DNA of 8,219 bases, taken from positions 1 to 8,219 of the forward strand of contig CAUHHV010000045.1 in assembly GCA_959606065.1 (NCBI GenBank), read 5' to 3'. The notes beneath the pieces are model-generated. The model was not told the DNA's origin, made no database searches, and saw only the letters and a list, made by a program, of their open reading frames with translations. This document shows, piece by piece, positions 1-5,884 of this stretch; the first letter of the stretch is position 1; the number at the start of each line of letters is the position of its first letter. The stretch comes from an uncultured Collinsella sp. (GTDB lineage Bacteria > Actinomycetota > Coriobacteriia > Coriobacteriales > Coriobacteriaceae). Made by a program: the position numbers and the translations under genes.

Positions 1-155
1 TTAGGAACATAGTGGTTGCGCGCCGCAACCTCCTTGATGAGCTTGCGGTTTTCTTCCGAGATGCGACAGGGCCGATTATTGAGAACAAGCGAGACCGACG
101 AGGGGGAAAGCCCCACCTCCTGGGCGATCTGCTTGAGGGTGACTTTGTTGGCCAT
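1..155 (-). CDS. LacI-family transcriptional regulator, N-terminal fragment (runs off left edge)
   Basis: Only the first 51 codons lie in the window; the gene continues past the left edge. The reverse-strand translation begins MANKVTLKQIAQEVGLSPSS and continues into VSLVLNNRPCRISEENRK and then KEVAARNHYVP. This is the LacI/GalR helix-turn-helix followed by the start of the hinge: the helices cover about residues 5-25, and SPSSVSLVLN is the recognition helix that reads the operator. The family acts in the cytoplasm, usually as a sugar-responsive repressor with a periplasmic-binding-protein-like effector domain, which is not visible here. The ATG start at 155 is supported by an SD-like GGAAGGAG a few bases upstream on the minus strand and a TATACT box further up. 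It is divergent from murB. Its target and effector cannot be told from this fragment; a sugar operon to the left of the window is likely but unseen. Confidence 0.93.
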   Translation of the reverse strand, partial: MANKVTLKQIAQEVGLSPSSVSLVLNNRPCRISEENRKLIKEVAARNHYVP

Positions 156-190
156 CTCGCTCCTTCCGGGTTTACGCGCAATCTCTTGAA

Positions 191-196
191 AGTATA
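191..196 (-). promoter_or_regulatory. Probable -10 box of the LacI-family gene
   Basis: The minus strand reads TATACT here, five of six matches to the sigma70 -10 consensus. It would start transcription near position 184, giving a leader of about 30 nt before the ATG at 155. No good -35 hexamer is seen at 16-18 bp, so either the promoter is weak or activated, or the box is fortuitous. Confidence 0.45.
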
Positions 197-289
197 GCGA
201 CTGCCCCTCTACCTCGGTGATAAACACTTTACCAATCCGGTGGACGGCTGTTTTATCGCCGCCAGCGCACCAAATCCGTCCGGGTGGGG

Positions 290-306
290 TATATTGCAAT
301 CGATTG
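290..306 (+). promoter_or_regulatory. Possible murB -10 box with adjoining CAATCGATTG palindrome
   Basis: TATATT at 290-295 is a reasonable -10 hexamer 44 bp before the murB ATG. The expected transcription start falls near 302, inside a perfect 10-bp palindrome CAATCGATTG at 297-306. No clear -35 is present. A palindrome on the start site could be an operator, but a 10-bp palindrome may also be chance. The box lies downstream of the upstream GTG at 240, which argues against that longer murB start. Confidence 0.35.
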
Positions 307-338
307 ATGACAACGACCACCAAAAGGCGGATATTCGT

Positions 339-1301
339 ATGCACGAGAACGATTTTTTTAACGAGGACCTGCTGTGCGCGCTCGCTGGCGTTGCCGGCGA
401 GGACAACGTGCTGATGAGCGAGCCCATGCGCGAGCACACCACGTTTAAGATCGGCGGTCCGGCCGACGTCTTTGTCACGCCCGATACTGAGCAGGGCCTC
501 GTCGCCACGCTCGATACCTGCTATCGCTGCAATCTACCACTCACCATCGTGGGCAACGGCTCCGACTTGCTCGTCGGCGACAAGGGCATCCGCGGCGTCG
601 TCGTAGCGCTGGGCGAGGGCCTCTCCGACATTACGGTCGACGGCACGCACGTCACGGCGGCAGCCGGCGCCTTGCTTTCCGATGTCGCAGCCGCGGCAGC
701 CGAGGCCGGCCTTACCGGCATGGAGCCCATCTCGGGCATTCCCGGATCGGTCGGCGGTGCCTGCTACATGAACGCCGGAGCATACGGCGCCTGCATGGCC
801 GATGTGCTGGAGTCCGTGCGCGTCTACAAGCCCGCACGCATGCTCGACGACGGCACCCGCGGTAGCGGCAGCATTATCGAGTTCGATGTCGATGAGCTCA
901 ACCTGGGCTATCGCAAGAGCCGCATTGCCGACGACGGTTTCATCGTGCTTTCGGCCACTTTCAATCTCGCCCCGGGCAACGCCGCGATGATCAAGGCCGA
1001 CATGGACGACTACCGCCAGCGCCGCGAGGACAAGCAGCCGCTCGACATGCCGAGTGCCGGCTCCACCTTCAAGCGCCCCGAGGGCCACTTTGCCGGCAAG
1101 CTCATCATGGACGCCGGCCTGCGAGGACACGCCATTGGCGGCGCGCAGGTGAGCGAAAAGCACTGCGGCTTCATCGTCAACGCCGACCACGCCACCGCCG
1201 CCGATGTCGACGAACTCATCCGCCACATCCAAACAACCGTCAAAGACCAATTCGACGTAGACCTAGAACCCGAAGTCCACCGAGTAGGCGAATTCCTCTA
1301 A
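339..1301 (+). CDS. murB: UDP-N-acetylenolpyruvoylglucosamine reductase (MurB, type II)
   Basis: MurB is a cytoplasmic FAD enzyme that uses NADPH to reduce UDP-GlcNAc-enolpyruvate to UDP-MurNAc, the second committed step of peptidoglycan synthesis. The product is 320 aa, normal for the shorter type II MurB. It opens the FAD domain with HTTFKIGGPADVF (33-45), followed by the FAD pyrophosphate loop VGNGSDLLVG (71-80) and GMEPISGIPGSVGGACYMNAGAYG (127-150, residues quoted in part). YRKS (191-194) carries the likely catalytic Arg192. AGSTFKRP (240-247) carries the proton-donor Ser242, and the C-terminal LEPEVHRVG carries the catalytic Glu, probably Glu312. I chose ATG 339 over the in-frame GTG at 240 because it has an AGGCGG SD-like sequence 8 nt upstream, and the extra 33 residues of the longer form do not look like family sequence. 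It is followed at once by a hairpin terminator. The last roughly 25 codons are richer in A-ending codons than the rest. Confidence 0.97.
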   Translation: MHENDFFNEDLLCALAGVAGEDNVLMSEPMREHTTFKIGGPADVFVTPDTEQGLVATLDTCYRCNLPLTIVGNGSDLLVGDKGIRGVVVALGEGLSDITVDGTHVTAAAGALLSDVAAAAAEAGLTGMEPISGIPGSVGGACYMNAGAYGACMADVLESVRVYKPARMLDDGTRGSGSIIEFDVDELNLGYRKSRIADDGFIVLSATFNLAPGNAAMIKADMDDYRQRREDKQPLDMPSAGSTFKRPEGHFAGKLIMDAGLRGHAIGGAQVSEKHCGFIVNADHATAADVDELIRHIQTTVKDQFDVDLEPEVHRVGEFL

Positions 1302-1305
1302 CAAA

Positions 1306-1337
1306 GAAGGCCCCGAAAGGGGCCTTCACTTTCTTTT
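1306..1337 (+). terminator. Rho-independent terminator of murB
   Basis: A perfect 9-bp stem, GAAGGCCCC / GGGGCCTTC with a GAAA tetraloop (1306-1327), begins five bases after the murB stop. It is followed by the T-rich stretch ACTTTCTTTT. The form and place are those of an intrinsic terminator for plus-strand transcripts. Confidence 0.85.
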
Positions 1338-1373
1338 ATTCAGACAACCAATCCGGTGCGTAGCGCCCCGAAC

Positions 1374-1521
1374 CCGAGAGGGCCGCGTGCCCGCCCGCAA
1401 TATATTTGATTGATCGCGAGTTCCGCACGCAAAGAAGGCCACTTAATGTGGCCTTCGTCTTGCGCAGGACTGCCCGAGCAGGCAATCAAATATATTGCGG
1501 GCGGGCACGCGGCCCAGTCGG
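1374..1521. repeat. Perfect 33-bp inverted repeat forming a 148-nt nested palindrome
   Basis: The left arm, 1380-1412, begins GGGCCGCGTGCCCGCCCGCA and ends ATATATTTGATTG. It is the exact reverse complement of the right arm, 1483-1515, over all 33 bases. Beyond a 2-by-2 mismatch the pairing resumes for four more bases (CCGA at 1374-1377 with TCGG at 1518-1521). The 70-nt spacer contains a second, independent hairpin (1434-1456). Each arm is split into a very GC-rich outer half and an AT-rich inner half. The element fills the gap between the convergent murB and hydrolase genes and abuts the hydrolase stop codon. No open frame of its own and no obvious target-site duplication are seen. It could be a MITE or other palindromic intergenic element, an insulating bidirectional terminator, or an invertible segment; the sequence alone does not decide. 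Confidence 0.9.
1431..1456 (-). terminator. Inner hairpin, likely terminator of the secreted hydrolase gene
   Basis: A 9-bp perfect stem GAAGGCCAC / GTGGCCTTC (1434-1442 with 1448-1456) closes a TTAAT loop. Read on the minus strand it is followed by TTTGCG, a short U tract. It shares the AAAGAAGGCC start and GGCCTTC end with the murB terminator. It lies in the middle of the large inverted repeat, so the nested structure may stop transcription from both convergent genes. Confidence 0.55.
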
Positions 1522-1523
1522 CT

Positions 1524-2729
1524 TTACGACAGCGCAATACCGCCAAGCCAGCCCCAACGCACGCCAGAGCCAGTACCATAAAAGCTGATGAACGAATCAA
1601 GCGACTTCGATGTAATGGCACCCTCGTTGCTCATAACGATGCCGCCGCCAACGTAGATACCCACATGACCGTAGATAAGGCCCGGAGCACCCGTGCCGCT
1701 GTGCGAGGAATCGGCCACGATCATGCCCACCTGCAGCGCCGAGCGGTCGGAGCTATAGCACCAGGCGTTGAACATGTCACACGCGTTGCCGCCAAAATAG
1801 CCCACGCCGGCATTGCGGAAGACGTTGGTAACCCAGGCAGCACACCAGCCCTGGCCGGGAGAAGGCGTCGAGTAGCACGCATTGACGACGGCCTGCTGCT
1901 TGCCCGAACCGCCCGTCTGTTGCGGGGTGCCGCCGGCATACGAGCCGCCACCCGAGCTCGAGCCACCCGAAGAAGAGCCCGTGTTCGCAGAGGCCGCGGC
2001 TGCCGCAGCCGCCTTCCTAGCGGCCTCCTCAGCCTGGGCGGCAGCGAGGATCTCGGAATCGCGCTGAGCCATGAGTTCCTTGACGTCGTCGGAAAGACCG
2101 TTCAGCACGGTCTGGACTTCTTGCTGCTTGGCCTGCATATCCTGCATCTGAGCCGTCTGCTGGTCCTTGAGTTTCTCCAGGTTGGCCTTTTGTGCTTCGA
2201 GCTCGGTCTTCTGCGCGTCGAGCTCAGCCTGAATCGTCTGGATATCCTCGATGGCATCGCGGTCGCTCTTGTTGATCTTCTCAACGTAATGCGCGTTGGC
2301 GACGAGTTCCTCAAACGAGCCAGAGGCCAGCAGCAGCGACAGGATATTCGTACCGCCGGACTTGTAGCTGGCGGCCACGCGATCGGAAAGGTCGTTGCGC
2401 TTCTTCTTGAGCTCGGCCTTCTTTTCATCGATCTGGGCCTGCGTGTCGTCAATCTTGCCCTGGACATTCTCGATGTCGTTGAGGGTCTGGGCATTCTTGT
2501 TGGCCAGCGCCGCATACTCATTTGCGATGCTGTCGAGCTGGGCCTGAACCTCGTCGAGTTGGGCCTGGGCGGCATTCAATTTATCGGTGGTTTCTTTGGA
2601 AGCCTCCGCCGCATGGGCGCGAGTGGGCAGGCCAAAAAGAACTGCCGCAGAAGCGGCGCCGAACAGGGCCTTAAGGGCAGTGCGGCGCGAGAGCTCCTGG
2701 GAAAGGATGGAATCGCTGTTTGGTGACAT
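1524..2729 (-). CDS. Secreted PcsB-like coiled-coil protein with C-terminal CHAP/NlpC-type cysteine peptidase domain
   Basis: This 401-aa protein is a probable exported peptidoglycan hydrolase. The N-terminus has a twin-arginine-type leader: SRRTALK (14-20), a hydrophobic stretch, then THE-like ending RAHA with cleavage expected after Ala40. Two long heptad-rich coiled-coil blocks, about 44-120 and 152-240, are rich in Gln, Glu, Lys and Ala. They flank SYKSGGTNILSLLLASGSFE (121-140), the short helical insert typical of PcsB/CwlO-type proteins that FtsEX regulates. An Ala-rich then Ser/Gly-rich linker (about 239-277) leads to the catalytic domain. There GWCAAWVTNVF holds the likely nucleophile Cys296 and YGHVGIYVGGG the likely His355, with Asn368 a possible third residue. 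Cys285, Cys317 and Cys324 are additional. The ATG at 2729 has GGAG on the minus strand at 2738-2735. The domain sits between CHAP and NlpC/P60 in appearance; substrate bond and partner are inferred, not seen. Confidence 0.88.
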   Translation of the reverse strand: MSPNSDSILSQELSRRTALKALFGAASAAVLFGLPTRAHAAEASKETTDKLNAAQAQLDEVQAQLDSIANEYAALANKNAQTLNDIENVQGKIDDTQAQIDEKKAELKKKRNDLSDRVAASYKSGGTNILSLLLASGSFEELVANAHYVEKINKSDRDAIEDIQTIQAELDAQKTELEAQKANLEKLKDQQTAQMQDMQAKQQEVQTVLNGLSDDVKELMAQRDSEILAAAQAEEAARKAAAAAAASANTGSSSGGSSSGGGSYAGGTPQQTGGSGKQQAVVNACYSTPSPGQGWCAAWVTNVFRNAGVGYFGGNACDMFNAWCYSSDRSALQVGMIVADSSHSGTGAPGLIYGHVGIYVGGGIVMSNEGAITSKSLDSFISFYGTGSGVRWGWLGGIALS

Positions 2730-2790
2730 ATGTACTCCGTTACATGCTTATTTATATGTCGCTCAACTCATACATATTAGCGTACATATG
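2727..2790. repeat. 9-bp inverted repeat and ACATAT motif cluster over the hydrolase start
   Basis: CATATGTAC (2727-2735) covers the hydrolase start codon and is the exact reverse complement of GTACATATG (2782-2790). The hexamer ACATAT, or its complement ATATGT, occurs five times within these 64 bases: 2726-2731 (with its complement at 2728-2733), 2754-2759, 2772-2777 and 2784-2789. The cluster could be a regulator-binding array, or could fold the leader over the start codon if transcription begins upstream of 2790. Confidence 0.5.
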
Positions 2791-2801
2791 GCGCGTCCCA
2801 A
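2774..2801 (-). promoter_or_regulatory. Candidate promoter of the secreted hydrolase gene
   Basis: On the minus strand TTGGGA (2801-2796) and TAATAT (2779-2774) are separated by 16 bp, each matching four of six consensus bases. Transcription would start near 2767, giving a leader of about 37 nt. The match is moderate, and other AT-rich hexamers nearby (for example TATAAA) could serve instead. Confidence 0.4.
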
Positions 2802-2847
2802 CGATTTCCACGAACGGCAGGAAACTACAAGGTCGGCGGCTCGTAAG

Positions 2848-2874
2848 CAATTGTCAAATTTGAGGTAACAATTG
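2848..2874. repeat. Small palindrome cluster between the hydrolase and galE
   Basis: CAATTGT at 2848-2854 and ACAATTG at 2868-2874 form a 7-bp inverted repeat. Between them lies the perfect 10-bp palindrome TCAAATTTGA (2854-2863). This is the AT-rich part of the divergent 266-bp gap (2730-2995), which holds no gene that I can support. It may be an operator or simply AT-rich spacer. Confidence 0.4.
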
Positions 2875-2952
2875 AGCAAGCTCTTATATGAGTACGTTAA
2901 CATAATCCTCTGCTTTTCCTACAGTGCACCATTTGGGCGTCCCCGCCTGCGC

Positions 2953-2990
2953 TATACTCCCCTCTAGAAGTGTTCCTGATTCGATAGGAG
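2953..2990 (+). promoter_or_regulatory. galE -10 box and ribosome binding site
   Basis: TATACT at 2953-2958 is a strong -10 hexamer; transcription would start near 2965. The -35 region is poor (ATTTGG at 2931-2936 at best). An AGGAG SD-like sequence (2986-2990) sits 5 nt before the ATG at 2996 and fixes that start over the in-frame upstream ATG at 2924, which precedes the promoter. Confidence 0.65.
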
Positions 2991-2995
2991 ACTAC

Positions 2996-4057
2996 ATGTC
3001 CAAAGCACTCGACCCCAAAGACACCTGCGTCCTCGTTACCGGTGGCGCCGGCTTTATCGGCTCGCACACCGTCGTTCAGCTGCTCGAGGGTGGCTACCAG
3101 GTCGTCATCGTCGATGATCTCTCCAACTCCAGCGCCGTCGCCGTCGACCGCGTCAAGACCATCGTGGGCGACGAAGCCGCCAAGAACCTCACCTTCTACA
3201 AGGCCAACGTGCTCGACCGCGATGCGATGAACAAGATCTTCGATACCCATCAGATCGACCGTGTCATCCACTTTGCCGGCTTTAAGGCCGTCGGCGAGTC
3301 GGTGAGCAAGCCCGTCGAGTACTACCACAACAACATCGAGAACACCCTGGTGCTCATCGACGTCATGCGCAACCATGGCTGCAAGTCCATCATCTTCTCG
3401 AGCTCCTCGACCGTCTACGGCGACCCGGACAACCCGCCCGTCACCGAGGAAGACCCCAAGAAGCCCGCGACCAACCCCTATGGTTGGACCAAGTGGATGA
3501 TCGAGCAGATCCTTATGGACGTCCACACCGCCGACCCCGAGTGGGACGTCGTGCTGCTCCGTTACTTCAACCCCATCGGCGCTCATCCGTCGGGCCTGAT
3601 CGGCGAGGACCCCAAGGGCATCCCCAACAACCTGGTGCCCTATGTCGCCCAGGTCGCCGTGGGCAAGCTCGAGGCCGTTCAGGTCTTTGGCAACGACTAC
3701 CCCACCCCCGACGGCACCGGCGTGCGCGACTACATCCACGTGTGCGATCTGGCCTCTGGTCACGTTGCCGCCCTTAACTGGATGAACGGCAAGACCGGCG
3801 TCGAGATCTTTAACCTGGGCACCGGCACCGGCACCTCGGTACTCGAGGTCGTCGCCGCCTTCTCCAAGGCTTGTGGCAAGGAGCTGCCCTACGTGATCCG
3901 CGAGCGCCGCGCCGGCGACATCGCTGCCAACTGGTGCGATGCCTCCAAGGCCGAGCGCATGATGGGCTGGAAGGCCCAGTACGACATCGCGGACATGTGC
4001 CGCGATAGCTGGAACTGGCAGAGCCACAACCCCAACGGCTTCGCCGACGCCGAGTAG
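2996..4057 (+). CDS. galE: UDP-glucose 4-epimerase (GalE)
   Basis: GalE is a cytoplasmic NAD-dependent short-chain dehydrogenase/reductase that interconverts UDP-glucose and UDP-galactose, serving the Leloir pathway and supply of UDP-galactose for envelope glycans. The 353-aa length fits the family. The Rossmann motif VTGGAGFIGSH (14-24) binds NAD and is followed by VIVDDLSNSS (37-46). HFAGFKAVGESV (92-103) is the typical GalE nucleotide-side loop. The catalytic triad is visible: Ser137 in FSSSSTVYGD, and Tyr162 with Lys166 in NPYGWTK. LLRYFNPIGAHPSG (187-200) and GTGVRDYIHVCDLASGH (240-256) are substrate-side signatures typical of GalE rather than of a generic epimerase. The gene has its own promoter and a strong terminator, so it appears monocistronic. 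Some members also act on UDP-GlcNAc/GalNAc, which the sequence read here cannot settle. Confidence 0.96.
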   Translation: MSKALDPKDTCVLVTGGAGFIGSHTVVQLLEGGYQVVIVDDLSNSSAVAVDRVKTIVGDEAAKNLTFYKANVLDRDAMNKIFDTHQIDRVIHFAGFKAVGESVSKPVEYYHNNIENTLVLIDVMRNHGCKSIIFSSSSTVYGDPDNPPVTEEDPKKPATNPYGWTKWMIEQILMDVHTADPEWDVVLLRYFNPIGAHPSGLIGEDPKGIPNNLVPYVAQVAVGKLEAVQVFGNDYPTPDGTGVRDYIHVCDLASGHVAALNWMNGKTGVEIFNLGTGTGTSVLEVVAAFSKACGKELPYVIRERRAGDIAANWCDASKAERMMGWKAQYDIADMCRDSWNWQSHNPNGFADAE

Positions 4058-4079
4058 CAAAAACCTACATACCGCTCTT

Positions 4080-4113
4080 GCCCCGATCTCACGTTGTGAG
4101 GTCGGGGCTTTTT
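4080..4113 (+). terminator. Rho-independent terminator of galE
   Basis: A 13-bp stem with a single G-U pair (CCCCGATCTCAC / GTGAGGTCGGGG plus a closing G-C) with a GTT loop is followed by five T residues at 4109-4113. It starts 22 bases after the galE stop. There is no matching T tract on the other side, so it works for plus-strand transcripts only. It separates galE from malQ. Confidence 0.93.
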
Positions 4114-4162
4114 CATGGCATGTAACCATTCGCCGAAAATCGACCAACTTTTTTATCTTGCC

Positions 4163-4192
4163 TGTACATGTTTAAACAACATGTTTTACAAT
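4163..4192 (+). promoter_or_regulatory. malQ promoter region with a 19-bp operator-like palindrome
   Basis: TACAAT at 4187-4192 is a good -10 hexamer. At 18 bp upstream lies only a poor -35 (TGTACA, 4163-4168). The spacer is occupied by ACATGTTTAAACAACATGT (4166-4184), a 7-bp inverted repeat ACATGTT/AACATGT around a 5-bp centre. A palindrome placed between the -35 and -10 is the usual site for a repressor. The bound regulator is unknown. The expected leader to the malQ ATG is about 80 nt and includes an extra GGAGG at 4215-4219 with no start codon at a useful distance. Confidence 0.5.
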
Positions 4193-4277
4193 AGGCGTAT
4201 CGAATCAGAACATCGGAGGCGGACTGCACACCCATCGGCAGGCCGACCCCACAACAAGAAGGTTGGTGAGCGCATTC

Positions 4278-5783
4278 ATGGAGCGTGCAAGCGGCGTCCT
4301 CATGCCCGTCTCATCTCTGCCCGGACCATACGGAATCGGCGGCTTTGGCTGGAATGCCTACGACTTCGTCGATTTTCTCGCCTCGTGCAAACAACATTAC
4401 TGGCAGATTCTGCCCCTTACGACGACCAGCTATGGCGATTCGCCCTATCAGTCGTTCTCGGCCCGCGCAGGCAACCCCAACTTTATCGACTTTGCCGAGC
4501 TTATCGAGGCAGGGTATCTGGAGCAGCGCGATATCGATGGCGTGTATCTGGGATCCGACCCCAGCAATGTCGACTACGGTGCCATCTTTGGTGGCCGCCG
4601 TCAGATTCTCGACCGCGCCGCCGAGCGCTTTGCTGCCGACAAGCCGGCCGATTTCGATGACTTTATCCAGGCCAACGAGGACTGGCTCATCCCCTACTGT
4701 GAGTTCATGACCGTCAAAGAGGAGTGCGGTCTCAAGGCGTTTTGGGAGTGGCCCGCGGAGCTCCGCACCCGCGGCGAGGCTTCCGCCAAGGTCTGCGCCG
4801 ACCATCCGGCGCGTATGCTCTACCACCAGATGACGCAGTACTTCTTCGATCGCCAGTGGAGCCGCCTCAAGGCCTATGCCAACGAGCGCGACATTCTCAT
4901 CATCGGCGACCTGCCCATCTATGTCTCGCGTGACTCCGTCGAGATGTGGGCGACGCCTGAGCTCTTTAAGATCGACACCGCCGGCAATCCCGTGAGCGTC
5001 GCCGGCACGCCGCCCGACCAGTTCTCGGCCACCGGCCAGTACTGGGGCAACCCCATCTACGACTGGGACGCCATGGAGTCCGACGGCTTCTCCTGGTGGG
5101 AGGGCCGCATTCGCGCCGCCCTCGACATGTACGACGTCATCCGCCTGGATCACTTCCGCGGCTTCGAGGCCTATTGGGAGGTGCCGTTCTCCTCGCCCGA
5201 TTCGTCCTACGGTTCGTGGACGCAGGGTCCCGGCCTCAAGTTCTTCAAGACGCTCGAGGAAAAGCTCGGCACGCTGCCCATCATCGCCGAGGACCTGGGC
5301 TTCCTCACCCCCGGCGTCATCGACATGCGCGACAACTCGGGCTTCCCCGGCATGAAGATCCTGCAGTTTGCCTTTGAGGGCACCAACTCGTACTACCTGC
5401 CGCATAACTACATCGCCAACACCGTCGCCTATGTGGGCACCCACGACAACGAGACGGCGCGCGGTTGGTTTGAGGGAACGGCCACCCCGCGTCAACGCGA
5501 GCAGGCAGCCCTGTACACCCATCAGCAGGCCGGCGAACCCATCGCCGACGCGCTCAACCGAACCATCGCAGCCAGCGTGAGCGACACGTGCATCTACACC
5601 ATGCAGGACCTGCTCAACTTGGGCAACGAGGCGCGCATCAACACCCCTGCCACGCTGGGCGGCAACTGGACCTGGCGCATGCTCGACGGCGCCATCACCC
5701 GCGAGCTCGAGCACAAACTCACCGACTGGACCGAGACCTACTTCCGCATCCCGTCGGAAGCCGAAATCGAGCTTCCTCAATAG
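4278..5783 (+). CDS. malQ: 4-alpha-glucanotransferase (amylomaltase, GH77)
   Basis: MalQ is a cytoplasmic GH77 enzyme that transfers 4-alpha-glucanosyl segments between maltodextrins, releasing glucose and building chains long enough for phosphorylase. The 501-aa product is of the compact bacterial/plant D-enzyme type. The N-terminus RASGVLMPVSSLPGPYGIGG is the family opening. The conserved GDLPIYVSRDSVEMW (210-224) and AGTPPDQFSATGQYWGNPIY (242-261) segments follow in order. IRLDHFRGFEAYW (288-300) carries the nucleophile Asp291, IAEDLG (336-341) the acid/base Glu338, and GTHDNETARGW (387-397) the third carboxylate Asp390. I chose ATG 4278: GGTGA at 4265-4269 matches the 3' part of the anti-SD complement 8 nt upstream, and the in-frame TTG 4263 and GTG 4266 sit too close to AAGAAGG. 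The gene is followed by glgP after 128 bp, a pairing that fits joint maltodextrin use. Confidence 0.96.
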   Translation: MERASGVLMPVSSLPGPYGIGGFGWNAYDFVDFLASCKQHYWQILPLTTTSYGDSPYQSFSARAGNPNFIDFAELIEAGYLEQRDIDGVYLGSDPSNVDYGAIFGGRRQILDRAAERFAADKPADFDDFIQANEDWLIPYCEFMTVKEECGLKAFWEWPAELRTRGEASAKVCADHPARMLYHQMTQYFFDRQWSRLKAYANERDILIIGDLPIYVSRDSVEMWATPELFKIDTAGNPVSVAGTPPDQFSATGQYWGNPIYDWDAMESDGFSWWEGRIRAALDMYDVIRLDHFRGFEAYWEVPFSSPDSSYGSWTQGPGLKFFKTLEEKLGTLPIIAEDLGFLTPGVIDMRDNSGFPGMKILQFAFEGTNSYYLPHNYIANTVAYVGTHDNETARGWFEGTATPRQREQAALYTHQQAGEPIADALNRTIAASVSDTCIYTMQDLLNLGNEARINTPATLGGNWTWRMLDGAITRELEHKLTDWTETYFRIPSEAEIELPQ

Positions 5784-5830
5784 GAGCTACCGCGCCCGAC
5801 CCCTCCCCACCGTGCGGACGCGCTTGCTTA

Positions 5831-5864
5831 CCCGCGCGAGGCCACCCCAATCCCCTCGCGCGGG
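5831..5864 (+). terminator. GC-rich hairpin between malQ and glgP (terminator or attenuator)
   Basis: CCCGCGCGAGG (5831-5841) pairs perfectly with CCTCGCGCGGG (5854-5864), an 11-bp stem with a 12-nt C-rich loop. The sequence after it, ATTCTTATG, has only a weak U-rich tail. It may terminate some malQ transcripts and let others run into glgP, or protect the 3' end of malQ mRNA. I see no convincing sigma70 promoter between the hairpin and glgP, which favours partial read-through. Confidence 0.6.
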
Positions 5865-5884
5865 ATTCTTATGAATTGCAGACA

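Noticed and set aside
219..257. GATAAACA ... TGTTTTATC imperfect inverted repeat between lacI-like gene and murB as an operator
   Set aside because: The arms differ by an inserted base, are far apart, and do not resemble LacI-family operators with a central CG.
1374..1521. Integron attC site or CRISPR remnant
   Set aside because: No GTTRRRY-type core or integrase is seen, and there are only two inverted arms, not spaced direct repeats.
1410..2726. Long plus-strand open frame (438 codons) antisense to the secreted hydrolase
   Set aside because: It lies fully opposite a gene with clear domains, its translation has no family features, and it runs through the inverted repeat. It is a shadow of GC-biased coding sequence.
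2829..2857. Perfect minus-strand TTGACA (2857-2852) as a -35 for the hydrolase
   Set aside because: At 16-18 bp downstream the sequence is GC-rich (GACCTT and neighbours) with no -10 hexamer.
4311..5780. 489-codon minus-strand open frame opposite malQ
   Set aside because: It mirrors the malQ frame through high third-position GC and has no recognisable motif or SD. The same applies to the long minus frames opposite galE (2897-4147) and glgP (6380-7552).
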